From Rhodamnia argentea (lineage: Eukaryota; Streptophyta; Magnoliopsida; Myrtales; Myrtaceae), in NCBI RefSeq assembly GCF_020921035.1, contig NC_063160.1:18379095-18443094 (forward strand): a DNA stretch of 64,000 nucleotides, given 5' to 3'. The notes under the pieces are model-generated. The model had not been told where the DNA came from. It did not search any database and worked only from the letters and a program-made list of their open reading frames with translations. The stretch's first letter is position 1. Each line of letters opens with the position of its first letter. This document shows positions 11,301-29,724 of the stretch, piece after piece. A program made the position numbers and the translations under genes.

Positions 11301-12137
11301 AGACATGAGAAGGTCCAGGAGAACTGTATTGACCTTGTTGGTCGTATTGCTGATCGTGGGGCTGAATTTGTTCCAGCAAGGGAGTGGATGAGGATATGTT
11401 TTGAGCTTCTTGATATGCTTAAAGCCCACAAGAAGGGTATTCGGCGAGCGACGGTGAACACCTTTGGTTATATTGCTAAAGCCATTGGACCTCAAGATGT
11501 CCTTGCAACCCTTTTGAACAATCTCAAAGTTCAGGAGCGTCAGAACCGTGTATGCACAACCGTTGCCATTGCTATAGTTGCAGAGACATGTTCTCCTTTC
11601 ACAGTTCTGCCGGCTTTGATGAATGAGTATCGTGTGCCTGAGCTCAACGTGCAGAATGGTGTTCTGAAATCCCTTTCCTTTTTGTTCGAGTACATTGGTG
11701 AAATGGGGAAGGACTACATATATGCAGTGACTCCACTACTTGAAGATGCACTCATGGATAGAGATTTGGTCCACAGGCAGACTGCCGCTTCTGCCGTAAA
11801 GCATATGGCTTTGGGAGTTGCTGGGTTGGGTTGTGAGGATGCACTTGTCCACTTGCTCAACTATGTCTGGCCAAACATATTCGAGACTTCCCCTCATGTC
11901 ATAAATGCCGTTATGGAAGCCATTGAAGGCATGAGGGTGGCCCTGGGTGCTGCTGTTGTGCTAAACTACTGCCTCCAGGGGCTGTTCCATCCTGCAAGGA
12001 AGGTCAGGGAAGTATACTGGAAGATCTACAACTCGCTATATATTGGAGCCCAGGATGCTCTTGTTGCAGCTTATCCCGTGCTGGAGGATGAGCAGAGCAA
12101 CGTATATAGCCGACCAGAGTTAACAATGTTCATCTGA
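8331..12137 (+). CDS. SF3B1: Splicing factor 3B subunit 1 (SF3b155), intronless
   Basis: The product is a 1268-residue protein, about the length of the Arabidopsis homologue. SF3B1 is the HEAT-repeat scaffold of the U2 snRNP; it holds the branch-site region of the pre-mRNA in the nucleus. The N-terminus (about 1-180) is charged. Residues about 185-330 contain repeated RWD-x-TP units (RNRWDQ, GRWDATP, RNRWDE, SRWDETP), the U2AF-ligand and phosphorylated TP motifs of the family. From about residue 450 the protein is HEAT repeats to the C-terminus. The frame is open throughout with no intron, which is also the case in Arabidopsis. The start ATG follows the T/C-rich leader. No anomaly is visible, and it is very likely functional. 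Confidence 0.97.
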   Translation: MATLDPEIARVQEERKKMEQQLASLSSVTYDTDLYGGTDRDAYVSSIAVNEEEENLEGMDSEVARKLASYTAPKSLLKEMPRGGEEDDGGLGFKKPQRIIDREDDYRRRRLNRVISPDRHDAFASGDKTPDVSVRTYADVMREEALKREKEETLKAIAKKKKEEEEAAKAGVAKETEAAPAQKRRNRWDQSQDDGGAAKKAKAGSDWDMPDSTPGIGRWDATPTPGRVGDATPSVGRRNRWDETPTPGRLADSDATPGAVTPGATPAGMTWDATPKLAGMATPTPKKQRSRWDETPATMGSATPMAGATPAAAFTPGVTPVGGVDLATPTPGAINLRGPITPEQYNLLRWEKDIEERNRPLTDEELDAMFPQEGYKILEPPASYVPIRTPARKLLATPTPLGTPLYQIPEENRGQQFDVPKEAPGGLPFMKPEDYQHFGALLNEENEEELSPEEQKERKIMKLLLKVKNGTPPQRKTALRQLTDKAREFGAGPLFNRILPLLMQPTLEDQERHLLVKVIDRVLYKLDELVRPYVHKILVVIEPLLIDEDYYARVEGREIISNLSKAAGLATMIAAMRPDIDNIDEYVRNTTARAFSVVASALGIPALLPFLKAVCQSKKSWQARHTGIKIVQQIAILIGCAVLPHLKSLVEIIEHGLNDENQKVRTITALSLAALAEAAAPYGIESFDSVLKPLWKGIRSHRGKVLAAFLKAIGFIIPLMDALYASYYTKEVMVILIREFQSPDEEMKKIVLKVVKQCVSTEGVEAEYIRTDILPEFFRNFWVRRMALDRRNYKQLVETTVEIANKVGVADIVGRIVEDLKDESEPYRRMVMETIEKVVANLGASDIDSRLEELLIDGILYAFQEQTSDDANVMLNGFGAVVNALGQRVKPYLPQICGTIKWRLNNKSAKVRQQAADLISRIAVVMKQCQEEQLMGHLGVVLYEYLGEEYPEVLGSILGALKAIVNVIGMTKMTPPIKDLLPRLTPILKNRHEKVQENCIDLVGRIADRGAEFVPAREWMRICFELLDMLKAHKKGIRRATVNTFGYIAKAIGPQDVLATLLNNLKVQERQNRVCTTVAIAIVAETCSPFTVLPALMNEYRVPELNVQNGVLKSLSFLFEYIGEMGKDYIYAVTPLLEDALMDRDLVHRQTAASAVKHMALGVAGLGCEDALVHLLNYVWPNIFETSPHVINAVMEAIEGMRVALGAAVVLNYCLQGLFHPARKVREVYWKIYNSLYIGAQDALVAAYPVLEDEQSNVYSRPELTMFI

Positions 12138-12839
12138 GTTAACGCTAGAAACTTTGGGTTTTTGATGGCGAGGAATGGCTGGACCAACGGCTTTCGTCGG
12201 TGTCTCTTGGACTAGCATAGAGTATGCGTTAGATAGAACTGGATCATTTCCTGTAATTCTCAGTCAACGTGTCCTGTAATGGGAGCTGATTTGGAATAAT
12301 AGTTACGAAATGGGCTTGGCCTTGTGTCGTGCACTATTTGTTGCTATCTTGCGAAACCTGAAGTTAGTGGCTACTGGCTCTTGCTGATGATGCCCTTTTA
12401 TTGCTGCTCTTTTGAGTTTCTTATGGAACATAGTAGTAGGAAGTTACGAAAGTTTGGATTATGTCTATTTTTATGTCCAGATTCCACCTTTCGCCCTCGA
12501 TCTTGATTATAATCGAGCAGGTGCATTGAGTATTTGATTATATTTGCGGACTTTCCTGTGATTTGAAGCCGAAGGCTCGTGTACGGAAACATCGTAATGA
12601 CTTATTACTGGTTTTTCCGTCTATTCAGCGTGATGGATTGTAGGGGAAATGTCGGCTGGATGGCAGATGGCCTGGTCTGAAGTGGTAACCAGGAGTTCTA
12701 TACTGCACCAGATTGATTGTTCAAAAACAGACCTGAGCAAGCGTGCCCCGACCAGGCTGAGAAAGAATCTGTGCATGTCATGGCCTTGCCCACCATGCCA
12801 ATGGCAGGGCCGCTATTGCCTCTGAAGCCTGGCGTGGAA
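12138..12839. other. SF3B1 3' flank and intergenic DNA
   Basis: This holds the 3' untranslated region of the splicing-factor gene. AATAA-type words are weak and the poly(A) site cannot be fixed. No other gene is seen. The last 200 bases run into decayed leucine-rich-repeat sequence. Confidence 0.4.
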
Positions 12840-13206
12840 TGATCTTTCAGGGAGCTTGCCAGAGAGCTTGTTCCAACTCCAGTATCTGCCGAGCTTGCAG
12901 CTTCAGTTTAGTGTCTTTTCTAGGCCTCTGGATGGAGCAATCGGCAGATGGATGTTTCGTACAATTCATCCTCGGGAGAACTCTAGGATGTCTTTGAGGG
13001 CCTCATCGGTCTCAAGCGTTTGTTGGCCAATTGAAACTGGTTTTCTGCTCATATGTCTACCTCGCTTACCTTGCTTGCTCTCCATCACTTTCGATGCTTG
13101 ATTTGGGCAACAACAGTCTGGGAGGAAGTACCAACATAAATTGTTCTGCAATGCACAACTTTGCTTTTCTCAATCTAGCTTCCAACTTTTTCCAAGTTCC
13201 ATAGCC
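12840..13206 (+). pseudogene. Decayed fragment of a PSKR-like leucine-rich-repeat gene
   Basis: The first part reads GSLPESLFQLQYL, close to GSLPDRLFQLEHL of the intact gene at 17.1 kb. After frame changes and an internal gap, 13075-13190 reads PSLSMLDLGNNSLGG followed by INCSAM and LNLASNFFQVP, matching PSLSTLDLGNNTLHG, INCSSM and LNLGYNLFRCP of that gene in the same order. A stop follows at once. About 120 residues of the ectodomain are represented and the rest is missing. It is a dead tandem relative of the downstream gene, on the same strand about 4 kb away. Confidence 0.75.
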
Positions 13207-13728
13207 TAATTAAAAATTAAGAATATTTTCACAGTAGTGAGAACAGCTAGACCTTTCTGGGGAAATAAATGTGTGTGCCTATTTCTGGTTGAGGATGTTC
13301 AATTGCCTTTTTTGAAGTCGAGGGTTATTTCTCTGAGCTTTGTTGAACTAAACGGAGGGAAACACAGTAAGACTTTTTATGTGGAGGAATTGTGGACAAG
13401 ATAAAGGACGGGGTGAGTGTGGTTGGCTCGAGAACGGACTTGTTGCAGCTTCAAACATTGTCCAAGAGGAACAATGAGGTTAGACCCTTTGATTTGTAGT
13501 GAATATGGATCACCCATTCATACCAACTTGTTCTATCTATCAAATCCCACTGCTAACAAATAAAGCTGTAACTTGCAAGAACTAAAGAACCCAATAAAAA
13601 AAAGCAAGAACGACATTGAAGTCGAGCATAGTAGTAAGATACCGTTCAAATGACTGAAACTTCCACATCATAATTAATTACAACTAGCCAAAGTCCCAAA
13701 TCAGAATTGGCGCCACAAGCTGGGGTTT
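13207..13728. other. Intergenic DNA between LRR fragment and B3 gene
   Basis: No supported gene is seen. A short open stretch near 13390-13490 (IVDKIKDGVSVVGS in one frame) may be an exon remnant of unknown origin. The right end is the 3' flank of the B3 gene. Confidence 0.3.
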
Positions 13729-14886
13729 TCAGGTACTGTCGCCTCTTATGATGTGAACCTTAATGATGCGACCGGTGACTCCTTTTTTCTCCATAAACTC
13801 ACATATAGAGCGGTCGTCCTTCTTTAAATTATTATGGTGACATAAGGCTCCCCAGCCGCTAATCCAAGTGCGGCCATCCTTCCAAACCCCGACCCTCCCT
13901 CTCCAGGTCCTTCCGGTGGGATCTTGGAGCTCAACATCTCGAGGTAACTTGAGTTCATAATCGTTTAGCACAATGGACTGAACGTGCTAACAAAGAGACA
14001 AGTGAATGCAATGAGGACTCTATGCCAATAATTCTAAGCCGGAATCTCCATTTTTAAAACGTAAGTATTCTGTAATGATCAATCTATAGAGCAAGAAAGA
14101 GTGACGTTGCCAGCAAATTGACATGGAGGCAAGAGAAATACATTCGTAACAAGATGACACTTGAGGATAGACTATGAAAGACGAAAAGCAGGATCAAAGA
14201 GCAAGCATACCAACCGAGATCTTCTACGAGTTCGGATCCTCGTAATGAAGTACGGATTTTTGGTGTCAATGTACTTCTCCACATCGATAGGATCTTCATC
14301 AGCAGCTTTCCTCTCTCCAACGTTCCCCGTGTATCAGATAACACAGAGAGTAGAACAAACTCAGAATTTCACTGCTTAGAAGCTATGGACGCCCAATATA
14401 ATCGAAATGCCCTGACAATTAACGAATCTTGAATGATTTCTATTACTTTCTTTTTTTGACCGTTTCCTCCTGCCTTCATGTTCCTCCTCCTCCTCCTCCT
14501 CGTAGTTCTTATCATCTACGCTGACACGCTCCCGGATTTCACCTTCTTCTCCTACCTCTCAGGGAGGGCACACTCTTTCTTCTCGCACGTGGAGGGCCCA
14601 TAGAGAACAACACTGCAGACACCGTGACTCCGGTAGGAGAACACCATAACGTCATTCATCTCGACGAAGTTGTCCCACACAAATTCTTGCCAGCCATTAT
14701 CAAAATAGGCGTCCTGTGCCTCCATGTTCACCTTGACAACCCATTGCCGGCCCATGTGACGCTCGAGGAGGATCTCCCCCGACGGTGGCCTGTCTAGCCA
14801 CGCCAGGAAACCTCTAGGAACGCGCTGCGATGAACAACCATACGTGAGCCACGAAATAGAACAATTTGTTGAGTTAAGAACAGTTC

Positions 14887-14936
<50 letters not shown>

Positions 14937-15020
14937 TCTTACCATTCTTTGAGAGCTATATTCTGGCCTGTATACTTTGAAGAAATCTAGGATTTTTCTG
15001 TGAACATTCTCCATCTTCAT
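13729..15020 (-). CDS. B3-domain DNA-binding protein with two B3 domains (REM-like)
   Basis: Four exons join in phase: 15020-14943, 14824-14556, 14310-14211, 13986-13729, giving 234 residues. The first B3 domain (about residues 8-105) runs from ILDFFKVYRPEYSS through VPRGFLAWL, WVVKV and GWQEFVWDN to MVFSYRSHGV. The second (about 135-234) starts at NPYFITRIRTRRR and continues through IVLNDYELKLPRDVEL, TWISGWGAL and the C-terminal KVHII. Two B3 folds without an auxin-response or other extra domain are typical of the plant REM group, nuclear proteins of often unknown target with roles in reproductive development. The linker is short and acidic (ADEDPIDVEKYID). Intron 1 carries a (TC)22 run next to its donor. 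The start is the first ATG of the conserved exon. The exon 3 acceptor was chosen by phase. Confidence 0.85.
14891..14934 (-). repeat. (GA)22 microsatellite in intron 1 of the B3 gene
   Basis: A perfect GA dinucleotide array, read as (TC)22 in the transcript, lies within ten bases of the 5' splice site (GTAAGATATC). Confidence 0.95.
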
Positions 15021-17109
15021 TTTTTAGCAGGTACAGGGTTGTTGGTATCCTAAAAGTTTAATGTAGGCTAGCTTAGAGAATTTCAGTGAATGCAAAATCA
15101 CTCCGAACGAGCACCATGCTCTTGAAAATCATGCGTGAAACGCATTTTCATCCACAATTAATGTACTACCATAAAGCTAAACTTGCGATCAATTAACACA
15201 AAAAGTGATGATAGACCCATCAAACGGGTGGGACGAGTCGAAAATAGTCCGACCCAAACTAACTCATCTAAACCGTTTTGAAACATTTTATCTCATGCAA
15301 ATTCAGTGACCCTACTCAACTTGACCCAGAATCCATTATTAAATTTAGTGACCCTACTCTCGAAAGCCTCGGATCACCCTCTCCTTTTGTCTGATTACAG
15401 CATTTGATCAGGAAAAGTACAGTGAAACTAATAACCGATACAAGAACCAAAAACTTCAGTTTGGGTTAACACAGTTAGAGCAGAGCAGAGAAAGGCACGA
15501 ACCAGAAAAACTCGCAAACAGGAAGGAGGGCTCCCGGTTCTCCGTCCTGTTTTGGGAGTGGTCATTCTTTGTCGTTGTTGGCAAGTCTCTGTCTTCCTCG
15601 CTTTTGGATCTATAACGAGAGTCGGAGGTCGATTTTTGGCGGCCCTTGATGGTGAAGTAAGGTCAGAGCAATTTGTGGGTTTTCTCGATTCCGGTCCTGG
15701 GACGTTGTTCGAATGCCGGTTCTGGTTTCTTACATGTATGTCACAGGTCCTTTCTCGAAGAGCTTGTCAAGCTCATGCGCGCAGGTAAAATGGTAGTCAA
15801 AGTGAAGGTTCTTGCTTTACTGTCAAAACAGGGGGGGAGGCTATGCGTCTGTTGCACCATCAATGCGTTGGTTACACATCAATTCTAGTTTCCTCTCTTT
15901 CCTCCACTCAATGAGAGTGACTTTGTTCCATTTACGAACGTCATCAATTTTCCTTTCCTCCTTTTCTCCGCCTAAAGCCATGAATTGAAGCTAAAGGAAA
16001 CGAATTGTTAGCCATGACAATTGCTGCACGCACTGTGATAATTTTTCCGTCTGCTACAGATAATGACCCAGCTTTCTTTACATCAATTTAGGCTCTTCCC
16101 ATGCTCAAGCCCGTCTCTTTCGGCTTTTCAGTCTCAGGGGCCTAAAATGGCAGGAAGGTTTCTTCATGAACAAAACACAACGTTGGATGTTCTTAAACGG
16201 AATTTAGCTTGAGGTAAAAAAGTAAGAAAATAGATGTAGTTGAGCTGTCTACTTCGGTTTTTCCATAGGCTATTGAAAAGAAGTGGTATTTCCTCAACCC
16301 AAAAGTTTTCTTCCACAACGTTGATCTTTGCCCCCATTTTAACATGGTCTTAGGTGGAGTTTGTCTTATGGCCCTTGTGGATGGAGATTTTAAGCAGTTT
16401 GGGTTGCAAACTTATCGGACTTGATGGCTCTTCTCATTCCTTTCTGCCGCTGTTCTCTCAATCTTGTGCCAAGTCTTTCGACCCTCAACTGCGACGATTT
16501 CATGATGGATTCTGCTCTGTGCAGTCAGAACAAAAACCATTTGATGCAAATTCTAATCCCTTCGATACTTGGTAGTGCCAAAGAAGAAGAGAGAATCCCA
16601 TACTACAAAACAGGCCAAAAAAATGAGCCAAGTGGTCAAGGCAGTGCCGGTGACCGCCCGTGGTGCAGGGTTTGGGCCGGTTTAGGATTGGCAGGAATAG
16701 TCACAAGATGAACCCCAGTGAAAAATGATCATTATGAGTTGATATAGATGGATAAAGGCGTCAGTATGGTTTTCCTCCCATGGAACCCGCCCACTTTGTC
16801 CCGTTCTATTCACCTGTCCATAAAAAATGACGTTACGCTCTTTGTATGGACACAGCGTAGCCCCCTCTCTCTTTCTATCTCCTTTCTTAAGGGACTAAGT
16901 CAGCTCTTTTACTAGTCACATTAACCAGTCATCTTCAAAGATGTAGAATTGTCGACGGTTTCTTCTGCTCACTCTTGCTCTCTTTCTGCTATACAAGTCA
17001 AGTCAATGGTTGGCTTCCCTCCCATTTAACGATCATGCTTAGAGGACAAATAATGCGAACCATATAATCCCGACCCCAGTCGCCTTCCTACTGCCGTCGC
17101 TTGCCTGCA
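15021..17109. other. Intergenic region upstream of the LRR gene
   Basis: About 2 kb has no supported gene. It contains degenerate GGGTC/GACCC repeat phrases (15210-15370) and the probable promoter of the LRR gene. Several short ORFs (for example 15552-15788 and 16354-16711) match nothing I know and have no coding character. Confidence 0.4.
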
Positions 17110-19200
17110 ATGGAATGCTCGACTTTCTTTTTAACCTTCTTCTTTCTAGGAATCATTTGCAAGGCTCATATAACCGAAAGCCAGAACCAGTCTTGCAATT
17201 CCGATGACTTAACGGCGCTGAACGATTTTCGCAAGTGCGTGGGCTCACCTGTTGATGGCTGGGGGGTTATTCCTGCCAGTGAATGTTGCTCTTGGGCTGG
17301 AGTCGCGTGCGATAACTCCACCGTGACACAAAGGAGGGTGATTGGCTTGGATCTTCATGGCAGAGGACTCGCCGGAGAAATTTGTGAATCCTTGGCAGAT
17401 TTGGACCAGCTGAGCTCCCTTAATCTGTCCCATAACTACCTCCACGGTTTTCTTCCGCATAAACTCTTTCAGATGCAGAATCTCCAGGTCCTTGATTTGA
17501 GCGGGAACGAATTCGTGGGTTCGTTTCCTCTTCACATCCATCTACCCCGCATAAGGATTTTGGATGTCTCAGACAATAACTTGGTAGGTTCTCTCACATC
17601 ATCAATTTGTGACAGATCATCCTCCATTGAGTCACTTAATTTAGCCAAAAATTGGTTCCATGGAGAAGTTCCTGTGAATTTTGGCAACTGCACTTCTCTT
17701 CGGCGCCTCTTCCTCAATGGGAACAGTCTATCAGGGAGCCTGCCAGATAGACTGTTCCAACTCGAGCACCTGTGCGAACTCCAGTTTCAGGACAATGGCT
17801 TTTCAGGACTGCTGCAAGAAAGAATCGGTAACCTCTCTAACATTGTCAAGATTGATTTGTCTCATAATCTGTTCTCTGGAGTACTTCCAGACGTTTTCAG
17901 GGGTCTTCCGAAGCTCAAGCACTTTGCTGCCAGATCAAATAAATTCTCTGGTCAGTTACCACCTTCACTGATGAGCTCTCCGTCCCTTTCCACACTAGAC
18001 TTGGGCAACAATACTCTTCATGGTCGTATCAGTATCAACTGTTCTTCAATGGCTCGTCTTACTTCTCTCAACCTCGGTTACAATTTATTCCGATGTCCGC
18101 TTCCCAAAAATTTATCTGCTTGTCATAGATTGAATGTCCTAAATCTAGCGAATAATCACTTAAGCGGAGCCATTCCTTCCAGCTTCCAAAACCTCCAGGC
18201 ACTTACACTGCTATCTCTTTCAAGAACTGAAATTAGTGATCTGTCTAGTGCTCTGCATATATTGCAGCGATGCAGAAACTTAAGTGTGTTGGTCCTTTCT
18301 ATGAGTTTTCGAGGCGAGCAAATGTTGGGACATGCCGATTTGCTGTTTCCGTATCTGAAAGTGTTCGTGATTGGCAACAGTCAATTAAAAGGGTCAATAC
18401 CGGTGTGGTTAAGTGGATGTGAAAACTTGCAACTGCTGGATCTTTCGTGGAACCAATTAAGCGGAAGAATTCCTAGCTGGATCGGCAATTTTGATTTCCT
18501 GTTGTACTTGGATTTAGGGAATAATTCATTCACCGGACACATACCAAGGAGCTTGAGCGAACTACGAAATTGCATCAACAGGAGCAGATGGTTCCCTCCC
18601 GGAGGCTCTCTATCGAACGTGCCACTCTCTTTGATGAAAGGAGACGGAAGATCCTTGATATACAACCAATTCTGGAGCTTGCCTTCAACCTTGGACCTAA
18701 GTTACAACAAGCTCAACGGACTAATTTGGCCGAGTTTTGGAAACCTTAAGGGCCTTCAAGCATTTCACCTGGAGAACAACCAATTGTCTGGCAATATTCC
18801 GAATAGCTTGTCGGGAATGCAGAGTTTGGAGAAACTAGATTTGTCTCATAACGGTTTGACGGGAGAAATACCGCCGTCCTTCCAGAAGCTGACTTTCCTA
18901 TCGATTTTTGATGTTTCATACAATAAGCTCTACGGTGCTGTTCCTTCGGGAGGCCAGTTTTCGACCTTTCCAGACTCGAGCTTCGAAGGAAACATCGGCC
19001 TCTGTGGCGGTAGACCGAGCCTACACTCATGTCAATCACAACCACCATCTGATGAGCTTCCAAAAGACGTGGCTTCGACCGAGGGAACCGCGTATTCTCT
19101 GATGGGTTTCGGGATCGGAGCAGCCGTAGGTTTCATCTGGACAGTAAGCTTTTGCTTCCTCTCAGGCTGGGTGCTCGACAAGGGACGACGTAGACGGTGA
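17110..19200 (+). CDS. Phytosulfokine-receptor-like ectodomain protein without kinase (receptor-like protein)
   Basis: A single-exon frame of 696 residues. A signal peptide (about 1-24) is followed by a cysteine-paired LRR N-cap (ending ECCSWAGVACD) and about twenty LRRs of LxxLxLxxNxLxGxIP type. Near residues 367-428 the repeats are broken by an island reading ISDLSSALHILQRC and SFRGEQML, the counterpart of the PSKR1 island that binds the sulfated peptide phytosulfokine. The last repeats (SGMQSLEKLDLSHN, PSGGQFSTFPDSSFEGN, LCGG) also follow PSKR1. A membrane helix (about 665-686) ends in a short basic tail, DKGRRRR, and a stop; there is no kinase domain. PSKRs are about 1000 residues with a kinase, so this is a natural truncation or a true receptor-like protein. 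It probably sits in the plasma membrane. Whether it binds PSK or acts as decoy or co-receptor is inference. Confidence 0.9.
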   Translation: MECSTFFLTFFFLGIICKAHITESQNQSCNSDDLTALNDFRKCVGSPVDGWGVIPASECCSWAGVACDNSTVTQRRVIGLDLHGRGLAGEICESLADLDQLSSLNLSHNYLHGFLPHKLFQMQNLQVLDLSGNEFVGSFPLHIHLPRIRILDVSDNNLVGSLTSSICDRSSSIESLNLAKNWFHGEVPVNFGNCTSLRRLFLNGNSLSGSLPDRLFQLEHLCELQFQDNGFSGLLQERIGNLSNIVKIDLSHNLFSGVLPDVFRGLPKLKHFAARSNKFSGQLPPSLMSSPSLSTLDLGNNTLHGRISINCSSMARLTSLNLGYNLFRCPLPKNLSACHRLNVLNLANNHLSGAIPSSFQNLQALTLLSLSRTEISDLSSALHILQRCRNLSVLVLSMSFRGEQMLGHADLLFPYLKVFVIGNSQLKGSIPVWLSGCENLQLLDLSWNQLSGRIPSWIGNFDFLLYLDLGNNSFTGHIPRSLSELRNCINRSRWFPPGGSLSNVPLSLMKGDGRSLIYNQFWSLPSTLDLSYNKLNGLIWPSFGNLKGLQAFHLENNQLSGNIPNSLSGMQSLEKLDLSHNGLTGEIPPSFQKLTFLSIFDVSYNKLYGAVPSGGQFSTFPDSSFEGNIGLCGGRPSLHSCQSQPPSDELPKDVASTEGTAYSLMGFGIGAAVGFIWTVSFCFLSGWVLDKGRRRR

Positions 19201-19580
19201 ACAAAAAGTATGCAGTGTCTTACTAATCTCAGCATGATTCACATTGTAGAAACAGCATTGAATTTAAGCAAAGCTACGGTGAACGCCAATGGTTAGGTCA
19301 AACTTTCCTCCATCATTATAGTTGTGTGGAAACCAAAACTTCCATCGATACTTAGGTATATTTTTGCATAAAACAGGACGTTTTTGGAAGACCAACATAT
19401 AATGAAAAAAAGATGAGAAGAACAAAAAATGGAAGTATTATTCGGGTTGCATAAAAGCCGAACACATGTACAACCCAATCTACTAGCCACTTCACTGAGA
19501 TTAATCATCAATTTTCATCATTTATTTTTCGCGAAACAAACGGAGCATTAGCCATTGAATTTTTCCTTGCTCGCTCAATA
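19201..19580. other. LRR gene 3' flank
   Basis: No gene is seen, and no kinase remnant is visible downstream of the stop codon. A fragment at about 19528-19552 carries the TTTTCGCGAAACAAACG word of the small MITE family. Confidence 0.4.
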
Positions 19581-19589
19581 ATTTATAAT

Positions 19590-20070
19590 TAATTGGGAAA
19601 AAGCCACCAAAAATCCTAAATTATGCCCGTTGTGAGGCATTTACCCCAAACTTTTCTTTATGACACAAAAAATCCTAAACTTTTACCCATGTGACATATT
19701 TACCCAAAACTTGTACTCGTGCGACACATTTATCCCAAACTTGTATCCTTGCGACACATTTATCCCAAACTTTTTGTTGTGACACCAAAAACCTCAAACT
19801 TGTAGTCATATGACATATTTATCTCAAATTTTGAGGTAAATGAGTCACACGGATACAAGTTTAGAATTTTTTATGTCACAAAAAAATAGTTTGGGAATAA
19901 ATATGTCACATGGGTATAAGTTTAGGATTTTCGGTGTCATAAGAAAAATTTTAAGGTAAATGTGTCACATAAATAAAATTTTGGGGTTTTTGATGTCACA
20001 AAAAAAATTTTCAGGTAAATGTGTCACAGTTGACATAATTTACGGTTTTTTGTGATTTTTTCCCTTAATT
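19590..20070. mobile_element. Fold-back repeat made of about 60-bp sub-repeats
   Basis: The left half repeats phrases of the type AAAAATCCTAAACTT, (G)TGACACATTTAYCCCAAACTT about every 45-60 bases. From about 19838 (CTCAAATTTTGAGG) the same phrases return in reverse complement (AAGTTTAGGATTTT, AGGTAAATGTGTCAC). The whole can fold into a hairpin about 480 bp long. The same family occurs at 43560-44210 and on the outside of the inverted repeat at 62.2-63.4 kb. Confidence 0.75.
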
Positions 20071-20164
20071 AAAATCAAGTATAACAAGAATTTCAACCAA
20101 AAAAATGTGTACTAAGAATGATTTAAGTAACATGTTAATAGATTGATCCTGTTTCGTATCCCAA

Positions 20165-20401
20165 TAAACATTTATCGAAATGTTTGTTTCGCGAAAAAAA
20201 TGAATAGTTTAAAAAATGGTTTTCACATAAACGATATTTGTGTCTTTTATGAAAATGCATGGACACATGAAAATATTTAGATATAAATTATCGTCAATAA
20301 TGAAAATACTTTTTTTAATTAATTATTTCAAAATACAAACGAATATTTTCGGAAAATATTTTTTAGGTTATTTATATTCGGTGAAACAAAGAGAGGCTTA
20401 A
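20165..20401. mobile_element. Small MITE-like repeat (GTTTGTTTCG family)
   Basis: It starts near AATGTTTGTTTCGCGAAAAA and ends with TTCGGTGAAACAAAGAGAGGC, an imperfect inverted end, with an AT-rich centre. It is related to the copy at 5921. The boundaries are approximate. Confidence 0.4.
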
Positions 20402-20485
20402 TACGTAAGTCTTAATATGTAAAGCATTTGTCTTAGCATACATGGTCAAAGTTGTCAGAGCGTAGAGTAGAAATATCTTTCACAA

Positions 20486-20493
20486 TTTCCCGC
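20486..20493 (+). promoter_or_regulatory. E2F binding site in the MCM9 promoter
   Basis: TTTCCCGC (continuing CCAAAG) exactly matches the plant E2F consensus TTTSSCGC, 72 bases upstream of the MCM9 start codon. E2F control of MCM genes at G1/S is established. Function here is inferred from match and position. Confidence 0.65.
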
Positions 20494-20564
20494 CCAAAGA
20501 GCTCCCCGTCCTTCGAGTTCGCTTCGACATTCTCTCTCCGCTGGTAATTTCTCCGCAGTCATCC

Positions 20565-29020
<8,456 letters not shown>

Positions 29021-29720
29021 GGATCAGAATACTTGAAGAGCAGAAAGTTTGCAGCCTGTTCCAGGTACCAAATTCTCAGTGTCTGTCGTTCTATTATGAG
29101 TTGAGGGCAGAGCTGTAGAATTGCTTTTGCTGGAAAGAAGTGCCCTGCAAATCTTCGCCTCCTTATCTTCTTAAAGACAGGGAAGGTAATACAAAGTGTT
29201 TGACGCTGATGTGGAATGTAAATCATTTGTTTGTAGTTGTCTTCCTTATTATCTTTCTTAGGGTTCATACAAAGTTTTATGAGCTGAGGTTGTTAGTATT
29301 ACTTATAAATTACACTTTTTCATTCGTAGTCCCAACGAAGTAACGGTTTTTTTACTTTTGCAACTCCAGTGAACTTCTGTTACAATAGGAAAGAGCTAAT
29401 TAGAGGTAAGTCAGCCGTGTAAGCCTGTCAAACTAGGATTCTCCATTGATCGCTAGACTTTGGGGGTTTGAAGTTATGAAGATGTAAATTATAAGGTTAT
29501 TAATGCTTGTGTTTGTTTAAGTGTTGCATGTCTTGTTGCTACGTTGTCGCGTAAGAGATAGCTGCCTGAAGCAGGTACCGTCAAAGGTGCTGGCTTTACA
29601 TTTTCAGGATAGGGGAGGCTATTTTATTGGCTAAACATGGCTGGACAGGCAACCATTTTCGTCAGAATGGTTAAGATTATTTCTTGGGTTACGTTGGAAA
29701 AGGATTAAGTACTATAGATT
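29021..29720. other. MCM9 3' flank
   Basis: The MCM9 3' untranslated region and flanking DNA. Small ORFs (for example 28897-29268 on the minus strand) overlap the last exon and have no family match. No gene is supported. Confidence 0.4.
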
Positions 29721-29724
29721 AGGT

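Noticed and set aside
8394-11495. Several minus-strand ORFs opposite SF3B1
   Set aside because: They are antisense shadows of a well-supported conserved coding frame.
17245-19235. Antisense ORFs in the LRR gene
   Set aside because: Shadows of the repeat-rich coding frame; no family match.
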